A stretch of DNA of 44,468 nucleotides from assembly GCA_002409285.1 (NCBI GenBank), contig DHUT01000044.1, forward strand, positions 19,503 to 63,970. Reading direction: 5' to 3'. Of this stretch, positions 1 through 8,186 are shown in pieces; the first letter of the stretch is position 1, and each line of letters begins with the position of its first letter. This DNA is from Firmicutes bacterium UBA5227. Its GTDB lineage: Bacteria; Bacillota; Clostridia; Tissierellales; Sedimentibacteraceae. Made by a program: the position numbers and the translations under genes. A model generated the notes under the pieces. It saw only the letters and a program-made list of their open reading frames with translations, searched no databases and was not told where the DNA came from.

Positions 1-1470
1 CCGTGGGTTTACGCCTGGTATTACCTCTGTAAGTACTAAATTGTCACCATTAAACTCAAATACTCCACGTTCAGTAATATATTTGATTTCTTTCCCCAAT
101 GAGCGTAAATACTTTGCATTTAGTGAAATATATTTTATTTCCTCTACAAATTTATCAGCGCGTCCGTGATTTATGGTAATTGTATTATTTTCTGCCGTAA
201 ATCCTGAACTGACTCTGAAACGAGAACATATAATAATTTTCTTTGCGGATAAAGTAACGTGATCAAAGCCGCCGATTCCTACAAATGTATCTTCATTTCC
301 CACAACATTTACATTTCCGTTCTTATCCACCTGGAAAGCACCAACCAGGGATAAATCAAGAGCACCTCCCTCATAAAATGCGAATTGGGACGCCATGTTA
401 TATATAGCATCAGGGTTCAGACTTGCTCCAAAGAGATCTGGAACCGGTATACCGCCCATGGAACCCGTATCGATGGAGATATAGCTGTCGTCTGAACTTA
501 TTCCCATAAGCTGGGCTTCTGTAGGCACCAGCAAAGGAATGCCTATTCCCATATTTACAGATTTGCAGCCAGTCATCTCCAGCGCCGCGCGTCGTGCTAT
601 AATGCGTTCTGCAATTTGAGGGCTGATCCTCTCAATGTCCTGTTTGCATAATTCGTTTATTTCTATTTTGGGAGCGCGCAATTCGCCGCAATAATATGGA
701 CTATAGTCACCCTGTAAATTAGACTGCTTTTGATTTGGGCTTACCCATATGGCATCTATTAACTGGGATGGGATTTGAACATCCTTTGGGTTATGAGGAA
801 CATCAATGGTTCTTTCTACCTGTACAAATACCTTGCCTCCATTGTTGTGAACTGCCATTGCAAGCTCTAAAGAATCAGTTAAACTGATTTCTTTTTCAGA
901 TGTAATATTTCCATTGACATCCGCAGTAGTTCCGCGTATGACGCACACATCAGGGAATATGGTATGGTAAAATAAGTATTCTTCACCATTTTCCTCGCGA
1001 ACCTCAACAAGTTTTTTCTTCGATATTTCATTTACCGCTGCGCCTTGATGCCGCGAATCCAGGAAGGTATGCAGCCCGGCTTTAGAATAAAACCCCGGCC
1101 TGCGTGCTGCGGCTTCACGATAATTCATGGAAATAATACCCTGTGATAAATTATATGCTTCAATTGTGTTATTTTTAATCCTGCTAAAGAATGACCTGAA
1201 TGCAGTTAAATGCCCTGTTATTATGCAATTGACCATATCGGGTTTATTTAGCTTATCCATATAATCCTCATCTTTATTGTATGATCCGAGACCGCAGGCA
1301 GATAGTATTGTCAAGCCCTTGGGATGATGTGTTTTTCCAAAACGTTTTTCCAATTCTATGAAAAATTGTTCCGGACATCCGATCATCCCAATACCGTTAA
1401 ATGCTATTATTGCATTGTCAGGAATTTCTGATACTGCTTTTTGGACAGTTGTTAGTTTTGAGTAGTTCAC
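1..1470 (-). CDS. Acetate/acetoacetate-type CoA-transferase, YdiF family (3' end cut by window)
   Basis: A family I CoA-transferase with the alpha and beta halves fused in one chain. It would move CoA between an acyl-CoA and a carboxylic acid through a glutamyl-CoA thioester in the cytoplasm. 490 codons are visible and about 30 C-terminal residues are missing if it has the usual 515-530 aa. The start is GTG at 1470 behind AAAGAGG; the ATG two bases upstream runs straight into TGA. The N-terminal half carries FNGIGMIGCPEQF and the C-terminal half carries VNMGIGIP. Oddity: where E. coli YdiF has its catalytic Glu333 in a motif like E-P/S-G-x-x-G-G, this protein reads IDTGSMGGIP, with Asp334 at the catalytic place. 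It may activate acetoacetate or the substrate of the neighbouring pathway. Divergent from the cyclase operon, with its own promoter. The family is sure; activity and substrate are not. Confidence 0.88.
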   Translation of the reverse strand, partial: MNYSKLTTVQKAVSEIPDNAIIAFNGIGMIGCPEQFFIELEKRFGKTHHPKGLTILSACGLGSYNKDEDYMDKLNKPDMVNCIITGHLTAFRSFFSRIKNNTIEAYNLSQGIISMNYREAAARRPGFYSKAGLHTFLDSRHQGAAVNEISKKKLVEVREENGEEYLFYHTIFPDVCVIRGTTADVNGNITSEKEISLTDSLELAMAVHNNGGKVFVQVERTIDVPHNPKDVQIPSQLIDAIWVSPNQKQSNLQGDYSPYYCGELRAPKIEINELCKQDIERISPQIAERIIARRAALEMTGCKSVNMGIGIPLLVPTEAQLMGISSDDSYISIDTGSMGGIPVPDLFGASLNPDAIYNMASQFAFYEGGALDLSLVGAFQVDKNGNVNVVGNEDTFVGIGGFDHVTLSAKKIIICSRFRVSSGFTAENNTITINHGRADKFVEEIKYISLNAKYLRSLGKEIKYITERGVFEFNGDNLVLTEVIPGVNPR

Positions 1471-1505
1471 ATTAAAAACCTCTTTCTCATTTATTGTCTA
1501 AAATT

Positions 1506-1534
1506 AAGATACATAATATTCGTTAAATTGTCAA
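1506..1534 (-). promoter_or_regulatory. Predicted sigma-A promoter of the CoA-transferase gene
   Basis: On the minus strand TTGACA (1529-1534), a 17-base spacer and TATCTT (1506-1511) precede the GTG start by about 35 bases. The predicted leader is short and ends with the AAAGAGG ribosome-binding site. Confidence 0.6.
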
Positions 1535-1562
1535 TCGTTTTTTAATATTTTGTTTTTTGTTA

Positions 1563-1591
1563 TTGCAAAACCATAAGAATTATGCTACCAT
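1563..1591 (+). promoter_or_regulatory. Possible sigma-A promoter of the cyclase/MBL/BKACE operon
   Basis: TTGCAA (1563-1568), 17 bases, then TACCAT (1586-1591). The match is moderate. It would give a leader of about 85 bases before the ATG at 1682. That leader holds one copy of a motif also found at the AraC-type regulator gene (see 1648-1659). Confidence 0.4.
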
Positions 1592-1647
1592 TAATGTTAT
1601 TAAACACATGAATGTATTGCTGTTTAAAATTTTAAAAATTATCCAGT

Positions 1648-1659
1648 ATTCATATTTTG
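1648..1659 (-). promoter_or_regulatory. Candidate regulator-binding motif, copy A
   Basis: The minus strand reads CAAAATATGAAT, which differs by one inserted A from CAAATATGAAT found at 5362-5372 and 5471-5481. It lies 22 bases before the cyclase start. It could be a target of the AraC-type regulator encoded at 4245-5243, but the sequence is AT-rich and chance is possible. Confidence 0.25.
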
Positions 1660-1681
1660 ATTATGGATAAAAGGAGTGTGT

Positions 1682-2449
1682 ATGAAATTAATTGATTTGA
1701 GTTCATTGATGCACAACCAAGCGGTCAATGATCCGCCGGCACAGCGGCCAACTATAATCTATACGGATCATACCGGTGGGAGAGATAATATGTTGACATT
1801 TTTTCCTTCAGCAACTGTGGATGATTTGCCGGAAGGATTAGGTTGGGCTTATGAAGGAGCATTTTTGGGAACTCATAGTGGAACTCATATGGATTCGCCA
1901 TGGCATTATCATCCGACTATGAGTAATGGACAAAGGGCAATCACAATTGATGAGGTACCATTGGAATGGTGTTTCGGTAATGGCGTTAAATTAGATTTTA
2001 GTGACAGACCGGATGGGACACGCCTTATGGCTGAAGATGTGAAAGAGAAATTAAGGGAGATAGCTTATGAAATTAAGCCATATGATATCGTTTTAATCCA
2101 ATCAGGTGCAGATCCATATAGTGATGACGAGTCTTACCTGGTGAAAGGGTGCGGTATGGGAAGAGAAGCTACCAATTATCTGACCCAGCGTGGCGTAGTG
2201 GTTACAGGTACTGATGCGTGGAGCTGGGACAGGCCGCTGCCACTGGTAGAGCGTGAATTTGCCGAAACACACGACAAAAGCATTATCTGGGAAGGACATT
2301 TCGCAGGTATCGATAAAGGATATTGCCACATGGAAAAACTCACTAATCTGGACAAGCTTCCTGCGTTTGGATTTAAAGTTGCGTGCTTTCCGATAAAAAT
2401 AAAAGGCGGAAGTGCCGGATGGGTACGCCCTGTTGCAATAATTGAATAG
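1682..2449 (+). CDS. Cyclase family protein (kynurenine formamidase-like metal hydrolase)
   Basis: 255 aa. The motif HSGTHMDSPWH (residues 65-75) matches the H-x3-H-x-D-x3-H metal site of the cyclase/KynB family (PF04199), which hydrolyses N-formylkynurenine, isatin, cyclic imides or lactone/amide bonds. The start is ATG at 1682 behind AAAGGAG; an in-frame GTG at 1676 overlaps that site and is unlikely. There is no signal peptide, so it is cytoplasmic. It is the first gene of an operon with an MBL-fold hydrolase (11 bases downstream) and a beta-keto acid cleavage enzyme. No other tryptophan or kynurenine gene is nearby, so a kynurenine role is not supported. It more likely hydrolyses an amide or ring in the island's unknown substrate. 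Confidence 0.85.
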   Translation: MKLIDLSSLMHNQAVNDPPAQRPTIIYTDHTGGRDNMLTFFPSATVDDLPEGLGWAYEGAFLGTHSGTHMDSPWHYHPTMSNGQRAITIDEVPLEWCFGNGVKLDFSDRPDGTRLMAEDVKEKLREIAYEIKPYDIVLIQSGADPYSDDESYLVKGCGMGREATNYLTQRGVVVTGTDAWSWDRPLPLVEREFAETHDKSIIWEGHFAGIDKGYCHMEKLTNLDKLPAFGFKVACFPIKIKGGSAGWVRPVAIIE

Positions 2450-2460
2450 GAGGCTATTGA

Positions 2461-3354
2461 GTGTATCTGGAACATGTAAAGGGAGATACTTGGTGTATAA
2501 TTACGGATTTTTGCAGAATTCCCTTTTATAAATTAGATAAAAAAAATATTGTGATGATGGACACGGGGCTAAGAGACCCGATGGATGGCGGGATACTTGA
2601 TTTATTGAAAAAATCGGATTTAAAGGTTTCTCATATTCTTACCACTCATGCACATATTGATCATGTTGGAAACCACGCAATACTGAAAAAGGAGCATGGA
2701 GCCAGGGTTTATATGACGTTGTTTGATGCGGCAGTAACGGGCAGCCCTCTTTGCCTAAAGTCGTATATGTATGGGAGCAGCTATAAGTTTATTCTTGAAC
2801 ATGCAGATTCAATGTTATGTAAAACCGATGAATTAATTTTACAGGGTCAGAAAAACATTATTATAGAAGGGTTGTCTTTTGAAATATTAAATCTTCCGGG
2901 GCATGCTCCCGAGCATTTGGGTTTTGTAACGCCTGACGGAGTTGCATATATTGCTGATTTGCTGATGACTGAGCATGTGCTAAGATCTGTTCGCATACCG
3001 CATATTACGTGCTGGGAGGAAGATTTGAAAAGTAAGCGGTATATCTGCAACACTCAGTATCCGGCATATATTATGGCACACAATGGTATCTGTGATTCTA
3101 TAGATAGCTTAGTTAAGGAAAATATAGAGGTAATAGAAGAGAAAATAAAAGTGGTAGAGGATTTCCTGTGCGACTACATGACTATGGATGAAATAGTTGC
3201 TCGGGGAATAAAAGAGTTTGGTGTAAAGAATGACACCGGCTGGAAGCTGAATACTGCTTATGTGAATATAAGAACGTTTTTGGAACATTTGCTTGACAGT
3301 AAAAGAGTAATAAACGTAGCTGAAAATGGAGTAACCAGGTATATAAAAATATAA
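2461..3354 (+). CDS. MBL-fold metallo-hydrolase
   Basis: 297 aa. THAHIDHVGNH (residues 62-72) is the classic metallo-beta-lactamase-fold motif. GHAPEHLG supplies the next metal His, YIADLL the bridging Asp and YIMAHNG the last His. About 90 C-terminal residues follow the metal core and resemble the helical/winged tail of LACTB2-like MBL proteins. The GTG start at 2461 follows TAGGAGG. Family members hydrolyse thioesters (glyoxalase II type), lactones, phosphoesters or amides; the sequence does not decide which. The position between a cyclase-family hydrolase and BKACE suggests hydrolysis of a pathway thioester or lactone. In Pseudomonas carnitine degradation an unrelated thioesterase (CdhB) accompanies the BKACE member CdhC, so an analogous thioesterase role is a reasonable guess. 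Confidence 0.85.
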   Translation: MYLEHVKGDTWCIITDFCRIPFYKLDKKNIVMMDTGLRDPMDGGILDLLKKSDLKVSHILTTHAHIDHVGNHAILKKEHGARVYMTLFDAAVTGSPLCLKSYMYGSSYKFILEHADSMLCKTDELILQGQKNIIIEGLSFEILNLPGHAPEHLGFVTPDGVAYIADLLMTEHVLRSVRIPHITCWEEDLKSKRYICNTQYPAYIMAHNGICDSIDSLVKENIEVIEEKIKVVEDFLCDYMTMDEIVARGIKEFGVKNDTGWKLNTAYVNIRTFLEHLLDSKRVINVAENGVTRYIKI

Positions 3355-3373
3355 ACTATTAAAGGAGGTTCTT

Positions 3374-4225
3374 ATGAACAAATTAATTATTTCTGTTGCA
3401 CTTACCGGTTCGGGTACCAGCAAAGAGGCGGCCCCTTCGGTACCTTATACAGCAGATGAAATTGCAAGAGATGTGGTAGCAGTGGCAAAGGCCGGTGCGG
3501 CGATTGTGCACATTCATGTCAGAGAAGATAATGGATGGCCTACCATGAGTACTGAAAAGTTTACCGGAGCATTTGAGGCTGTTAAAGCCGCAGTAAAGGA
3601 AGCCGGTGTTGATGTTGTTGTAAATCTGACAACTTCGGGAAGCCCTGCTATTGAGCCTAATGATTTGAGAATGGCACATTTAAAGAAGCTTAGACCTGAG
3701 ATGTGTTCCTTTGATGCAGGAACCATGAACTGGAACAACGGAGGCGTATTTGTTAATACACCTGATTTTCTGGAGGAGCTTTCCAAGTGTGTGGTGGAAG
3801 AAGATATTAAGCCGGAAATTGAGATTTTCGACGGCGGGATGATAGGAAACGCATTATATTATATTAAAAAGCATAATATACCTGAGCCATGCCATTTCCA
3901 GTTTGTACTTGGAGTTGGAGGTGGTCTGGACGGCACCGTAAGGAATTTGTCCTTCCTGAAGGAAATGTTGCCGGAAGGATATACATGGTCGGTAACCGGC
4001 ATTGGAAAAACGCATTTGCCAATGGTGCTTGCAGGGCTTGCCATGGGAGCAGATGGTCTGAGAGTTGGCCTGGAAGATAATATTTACATGTCGAAAGGTG
4101 TGCCGGCTACTAATGTTCAATTGGTCGAGCGTGCCGTGGCTATCGCAAAACTTGCAGGCAGAGAAATAGCAACAGCGCAGGACGCAAGAGAAATACTTAA
4201 TATAAAAAGGCAATCATTAAAATAG
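3374..4225 (+). CDS. Beta-keto acid cleavage enzyme (BKACE / Kce family, DUF849)
   Basis: 283 aa, the normal length of the family, which condenses a beta-keto acid with acetyl-CoA and cleaves it to acetoacetate plus a new acyl-CoA. The zinc ligands are visible: H46 and H48 in VHIHVRED and E234 in RVGLEDN, with the catalytic Arg as R230 and Asp as D235. The ATG follows AAAGGAGG with good spacing. The founding member, Kce of lysine fermentation, uses Glu14 to hold the substrate amino group; here the matching stretch LTGSGTSKE has Gly at position 14. No kamA, kamD/E, kdd or kal gene is present, so the substrate is probably not 3-keto-5-aminohexanoate. It is the last gene of the three-gene operon and ends 19 bases from the convergent regulator gene. 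Its products would feed the CoA-transferase and thiolase nearby. Confidence 0.92.
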   Translation: MNKLIISVALTGSGTSKEAAPSVPYTADEIARDVVAVAKAGAAIVHIHVREDNGWPTMSTEKFTGAFEAVKAAVKEAGVDVVVNLTTSGSPAIEPNDLRMAHLKKLRPEMCSFDAGTMNWNNGGVFVNTPDFLEELSKCVVEEDIKPEIEIFDGGMIGNALYYIKKHNIPEPCHFQFVLGVGGGLDGTVRNLSFLKEMLPEGYTWSVTGIGKTHLPMVLAGLAMGADGLRVGLEDNIYMSKGVPATNVQLVERAVAIAKLAGREIATAQDAREILNIKRQSLK

Positions 4226-4244
4226 AAAGCCTTTATATATTTTA

Positions 4245-5243
4245 TTAAATTGATTCGGTGCTATTATTGCCATTCTTAGGCATTTCGGATTTGGAGATTT
4301 TAATATCATCTTCCTTGTAAAAGCCTTCGTGAAGCAGCACATCTGCAGCACTGAATTTTTTACCGGCCAGGACTGATACTATGAAACCATTGGATTCTTT
4401 AAACTCGGGAGAAAGTTCTATGTCAGTGGGCACTATTAATTTTGCAGAGAACATCTTTCTGTAGTGCCCTGGCGGTATCCCTACAATCCTTTTGAAAGTA
4501 CGGTTAAAATGACTCAGGTTGGCAAAACCTGTGCTGGAGGCTACCAGTGCCATATTCATATCGCTGTAGGAAATCAGTTCTGCTGCTTTTCTTATACGTA
4601 TTAACATGTCACAATCTCCGATGGTCATATTTGTGTCCTTCTTAAAGGCACTGCATATATAGTTTTTATTTAATCCGAGTTCATCTGCAATTGCTTGCAG
4701 ACTGATTCTATCATTTATATTATTTTCTAAATAATTGATGATATGTTTTGATAAATCAGATAGACCGTTTGTATCTATGACCTTTGAGTCGCTTTCTCGT
4801 GTTTTGCTATATTTCCTATAAAGATAATTTATGAGAGTAATCAGATAATTTGTCGTAAATGCAGAAGAATTTGGAGAACCAAGTATGCTCTCCTCCACAA
4901 TTAACTGCAGCAGTTTGGAAACAAAATCATCCTGCGGTATATGTGAGGGTATATCTTCTATCATCCTTTCGGTTACAGAACTCAGAACCGAGAATTTGAC
5001 TTCAAGGCAGCGAAGCATTTTATTTTCAACAGGTTTTAGTCCGTGATAGACATATTTTTTCGCCAGGACAGATTCTCCCGCATGTATAGTGTAAGTTTTA
5101 TCTTCCACCGGAAATTCGGCTTCACCTTCTCGTATATAGAACAGGTGATAATAGTTATGGTTGTGCACGTTTAACCCGCTTCCGATGGGGAAATTAGATT
5201 CTGCTACCCATAGAGCACTGACATCTTTATATTGATCTGGCAT
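4245..5243 (-). CDS. AraC-family transcriptional regulator with N-terminal cupin sensor
   Basis: 332 aa. The N-terminal part (about residues 1-110) has a cupin-like ligand pocket (HNHNYYHLFYIREGEAEF). Two helix-turn-helix units typical of AraC follow at about 165-265, with FANLSHFNRTFKRIVG and a GHYRK ending. A further tail of about 60 residues follows the DNA-binding domain, which is longer than usual. The start is ATG at 5243 behind GAGGAGA; 38 upstream in-frame codons lack a ribosome-binding site and overlap the promoter. It sits between the BKACE operon and the transporter/dehydrogenase operon and is divergent from the latter, so it is the likely local regulator of the island, responding to the substrate or an intermediate. 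Overlap of a repeated 11-bp motif with its own -35 suggests autoregulation. Confidence 0.9.
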   Translation of the reverse strand: MPDQYKDVSALWVAESNFPIGSGLNVHNHNYYHLFYIREGEAEFPVEDKTYTIHAGESVLAKKYVYHGLKPVENKMLRCLEVKFSVLSSVTERMIEDIPSHIPQDDFVSKLLQLIVEESILGSPNSSAFTTNYLITLINYLYRKYSKTRESDSKVIDTNGLSDLSKHIINYLENNINDRISLQAIADELGLNKNYICSAFKKDTNMTIGDCDMLIRIRKAAELISYSDMNMALVASSTGFANLSHFNRTFKRIVGIPPGHYRKMFSAKLIVPTDIELSPEFKESNGFIVSVLAGKKFSAADVLLHEGFYKEDDIKISKSEMPKNGNNSTESI

Positions 5244-5334
5244 AATAATCGTCTCCTCGTACAAATTAACTGATTGATTCAAGTTTAAGATAGTATTAAT
5301 TTTAACACAAGTCCTATTAGGTTGCAATTGAAAG

Positions 5335-5364
5335 ATTATAACACATAAAAACAGCAAAAAGCAA
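5335..5364 (-). promoter_or_regulatory. Predicted promoter of the AraC-type regulator gene
   Basis: On the minus strand TTGCTT (5359-5364), an 18-base spacer and TATAAT (5335-5340) preceded by an extended -10 TGT. The leader to the ATG at 5243 would be about 85 bases. The -35 is overlapped by a copy of CAAATATGAAT (5362-5372). Confidence 0.6.
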
Positions 5365-5372
5365 ATATGAAT
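5362..5372 (+). promoter_or_regulatory. Candidate regulator-binding motif, copy B1
   Basis: CAAATATGAAT, identical to 5471-5481 and nearly identical (one inserted A, opposite strand) to 1648-1659. It overlaps the -35 of the regulator's own promoter, a position that would suit autorepression. AT-rich, so weak evidence on its own. Confidence 0.3.
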
Positions 5373-5411
5373 ATTAGAACATAAATTTTAAAAATTAACA
5401 AATAATTTTCA

Positions 5412-5440
5412 TTGATAATTTGTGTAATAGCAAGTATTAT
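5412..5440 (+). promoter_or_regulatory. Predicted sigma-A promoter of the ten-gene transporter/dehydrogenase operon
   Basis: TTGATA (5412-5417), exactly 17 bases, TATTAT (5435-5440). Transcription would start near 5447, leaving a leader of about 100 bases before the substrate-binding protein gene. Confidence 0.65.
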
Positions 5441-5470
5441 AGTAATGAAAACGCTACATATAAAATAAAT

Positions 5471-5481
5471 CAAATATGAAT
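5471..5481 (+). promoter_or_regulatory. Candidate regulator-binding motif, copy B2
   Basis: A second exact CAAATATGAAT, 109 bases from copy B1 and about 25 bases downstream of the predicted start of transcription of the big operon. If real, the pair could support looping or repression between the divergent promoters. Confidence 0.3.
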
Positions 5482-5546
5482 TTGGTGAAATTTTCAGTAA
5501 TAGCATTTTCAATTATGTATTTTTAAATTAAAAGGAGAATTTTAAT

Positions 5547-7127
5547 ATGAAAAACAAAATTAAAAGGTTTCTTGCATTAGTTATTTCGTTAAGTCTGGTT
5601 TTGACAATGCTTACCGGATGCGGAGGAGGAGCAGATCCATCTCAGGCAGACAATGGAAATTCAGGTGGAGGCGTAAAAGTATCCGATGGTCCCAGGGATG
5701 ACATTAACCTGCAGCTTTATGTAGAGCCTGTTACGCTTGACCCGCAGATATCAAACTCAGCTCTTGATATGGGTATTATGTATCAGATATTTGACAATCT
5801 TTTTGAAATAAATAACGGAGATTATAATGATATTATACCTGCTCTGTGTGAACGGTACGATATTTCAGATGATGCTAAGGAATATACATTTTATATACGT
5901 CAAGGCGTAAAATGGCATAACGGTGAGGAACTTATCGCCGATGACGTAGAGTTTTCTATAAATCGTATGATGACTTCACCGGCTACTTCGGCTCGTATGG
6001 ATTTCGTAGATTCGGTTGAAAAAATTGATGATTATACGGTTAAATGCTATTTGAACTTACCATCAAATAGACTGCCTGCATTGCTTTCTACTGCGGCTAT
6101 GAGTATCGTAAACAAGAAAGCGGTAGAGGAATTTGGAGATGGTACTGAACAAATGGTAATTGGTACAGGTGCTTACAAGCTGGATTCATGGACACCCGGA
6201 CAAGGGCTGGTTCTCAAAGCATTTGATGAAGGCTGGAGGGGAGACCCGCCTATTAAAAAAATCAACTATACTATTATAACCGAAGCAACTGCTGCCCGTA
6301 TTGCTTTCCAGGGCGGAGAATTAGATATTTATAATGCAAATGGAATGCATGATTATGAATTGTTCTCCAAAGATCCTAATTTGAATGTACAGCCTTTTGT
6401 TCAGGCTACAGCGCAAAGTCTGGTATTTAACAGCTCAAGATCTATTATGAGCGATATTAGATTCCGTGAGGCTGTTGCTCATGCCATAGATAAAGAGGCA
6501 TTAAATGCATCTGCTACAGATAATCTGTACAAGGTTACTGACTCTCAGATTCCGGAAGGATGTCAGGGATATACGGAAGATGTTCCAAAGTATGAATATG
6601 ATCCGGAGAAATCAAAAGAACTGTTGAAAGAAATGGGATATAACGGAGAGCCTGTTAAACTGCTGTACACCACTGCAGGTATTTCACTTTCATGGGCAAC
6701 AACTGTTCAGGCATTCCTTAGTTCTGTAGGCATAAATGTGGAAATGGAAGGACAGGACTACGCAAATGTTGTACAACGTGTTGCAAACAGAGATTATGAC
6801 ATGTGCCTGTTTGAATTTGGTATGAATTTCCCAAATCCTGTTTCAAGCTTCTATGCTCTTTTCCACAGCGAAGGTTATTACAATGTATATTGTAATTATG
6901 ATAAAGATGTAGATGCAAAAATAATAAAAGCATATTCAAGTGCAGATGAGGCTGAGCAGACAAAATTACTGGAAGAGCTGAACATAGAAGCATTGGAAAA
7001 ATGCCTTTATGTGCCAAGCTACAATGTTGCGGGATATACATTTGCACCTAAAACCCTGCACAGAGATTCAGACCCGGAACCTGCATTTAACTGGGTTAAA
7101 ATATGCTATTACTCCTGGGAGCAATAA
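5547..7127 (+). CDS. ABC transporter substrate-binding lipoprotein, family 5 (Dpp/Opp type)
   Basis: 526 aa. A lipoprotein signal peptide ends in the lipobox LTGC with the lipid Cys at residue 25, followed by a short Gly/Ser/Asn linker. The mature part has the SBP_bac_5 hallmarks: NLQLYVEPVTLDPQ near the start, YTFYIRQGVKWHNGEEL at about 115-131 and the REAVAHAIDKEAL region. It is anchored outside the membrane and hands ligand to the permeases that follow. The ATG at 5547 has AAAAGGAGA. It opens the ten-gene operon. Family 5 proteins bind di- and oligopeptides but also nickel, opines, sugars and other organic molecules, so the ligand is open. Given its co-transcribed enzymes it probably takes up the compound degraded by this island. 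Confidence 0.93.
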   Translation: MKNKIKRFLALVISLSLVLTMLTGCGGGADPSQADNGNSGGGVKVSDGPRDDINLQLYVEPVTLDPQISNSALDMGIMYQIFDNLFEINNGDYNDIIPALCERYDISDDAKEYTFYIRQGVKWHNGEELIADDVEFSINRMMTSPATSARMDFVDSVEKIDDYTVKCYLNLPSNRLPALLSTAAMSIVNKKAVEEFGDGTEQMVIGTGAYKLDSWTPGQGLVLKAFDEGWRGDPPIKKINYTIITEATAARIAFQGGELDIYNANGMHDYELFSKDPNLNVQPFVQATAQSLVFNSSRSIMSDIRFREAVAHAIDKEALNASATDNLYKVTDSQIPEGCQGYTEDVPKYEYDPEKSKELLKEMGYNGEPVKLLYTTAGISLSWATTVQAFLSSVGINVEMEGQDYANVVQRVANRDYDMCLFEFGMNFPNPVSSFYALFHSEGYYNVYCNYDKDVDAKIIKAYSSADEAEQTKLLEELNIEALEKCLYVPSYNVAGYTFAPKTLHRDSDPEPAFNWVKICYYSWEQ

Positions 7128-7205
7128 AATGTCCGGAAATAAATTGTCGGGGGATATTTCGGTGCATAAAAAGATGCTAAATAAATTCTTGATAAGGAGG
7201 ACGCT

Positions 7206-8186
7206 GTGCTAAAGTATGTTATTAAAAGAATTTTAATGATTATTCCCACCATGTTTATTGTAACATTTATTGTTTTCTGGCTTATTAATATTACTCCGGC
7301 AGACCCCGGAAGAATAATATTGGGAGCTGAAGCTTCTCAGGATTTGGTGGATCAGGTTAATCATGATTTGGGCTATGATTTACCCTTGGTTCAGAGATAT
7401 TTTAAATGGGTAGGGGATGCATTACACGGTGATTTAGGTAATTCCTACTATACAAAAAGACCGGTCTATGATGAAATGATGGCAAGATTTCCGTATACCG
7501 TTAAATTAACTTTTTTAAGTCTGGGAATGGCAATTTTAATAGGGCTGCCTCTTGGGGTGCTTTGTGCTGTGAAACAGTATTCAATTGCAGACAATATTTT
7601 GTCAACCTTATCCATGTTTCTTGCTGCAATGCCGGCATTTTGGCTTGGGTTACTGCTGCTGCTGCAGTTTTCCCTGAGACTGGGATGGTTTCCGTCTTCG
7701 GGAATTACCTTGGGGTGGAGATCCTGGGTATTACCCACGTTTTCACTTGCAGTCGGATATACGGCAAGTTACCTCAGATATACACGTTCTGCGATGTTAG
7801 ATACTATTCGTCAGGATTATGTTCGGACAGTCAGATCAAAGGGCTGTCCGGAGAGTACTGTTATCTGGAAGCATGCATTCAGAAATTCTATGATGACCTT
7901 AGTTACAATTACAGGTATGAGTTTAGCCGGACTTTTGGGCGGTGCATTTGTAATCGAATCGGTATTCAGCATACCGGGATTAGGTCTTATGGGTGTTACA
8001 GCGATCAAACGAAAGGATTTACCTCAGATTATGGCTTCTCTTGTGATGCTTGGGACTTTTTTCTTAGTTATGATGGTAGTTATAGATATTCTTTATGCTT
8101 TCATTGACCCAAGAATTAAATCAAAATATGAAACGCCTAAGAAAAAGGTATCTGAGAAAAATAAAGATGTGGAGGGAAGCATATGA
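7206..8186 (+). CDS. ABC transporter permease, DppB/OppB type
   Basis: 326 aa. Six predicted membrane segments, starting with ILMIIPTMFIVTFIVFWL. The Dpp/OppB N-terminal pattern runs to about residue 90, and the EAA-like cytoplasmic loop (VRTVRSKGCPESTVIWKHA, about 203-221) contacts the ATPases. The GTG start at 7206 sits behind AAGGAGG. It pairs with the next gene, which it overlaps by four bases (ATGA), to form the membrane channel of the importer. The 78-base gap to the upstream binding-protein gene has no clear terminator. Confidence 0.93.
   Translation: MLKYVIKRILMIIPTMFIVTFIVFWLINITPADPGRIILGAEASQDLVDQVNHDLGYDLPLVQRYFKWVGDALHGDLGNSYYTKRPVYDEMMARFPYTVKLTFLSLGMAILIGLPLGVLCAVKQYSIADNILSTLSMFLAAMPAFWLGLLLLLQFSLRLGWFPSSGITLGWRSWVLPTFSLAVGYTASYLRYTRSAMLDTIRQDYVRTVRSKGCPESTVIWKHAFRNSMMTLVTITGMSLAGLLGGAFVIESVFSIPGLGLMGVTAIKRKDLPQIMASLVMLGTFFLVMMVVIDILYAFIDPRIKSKYETPKKKVSEKNKDVEGSI

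Noticed and set aside
1682..2449. Naming the cyclase gene kynB
   Set aside because: Only the family motif supports it; no tryptophan or kynurenine pathway gene is near, and the family includes many other hydrolases.
3374..4225. Reading the BKACE gene as part of a lysine fermentation cluster
   Set aside because: None of the other lysine-pathway genes (kamA, kamD/E, kdd, kal) is in the window, and the amino-group-binding Glu is replaced by Gly.
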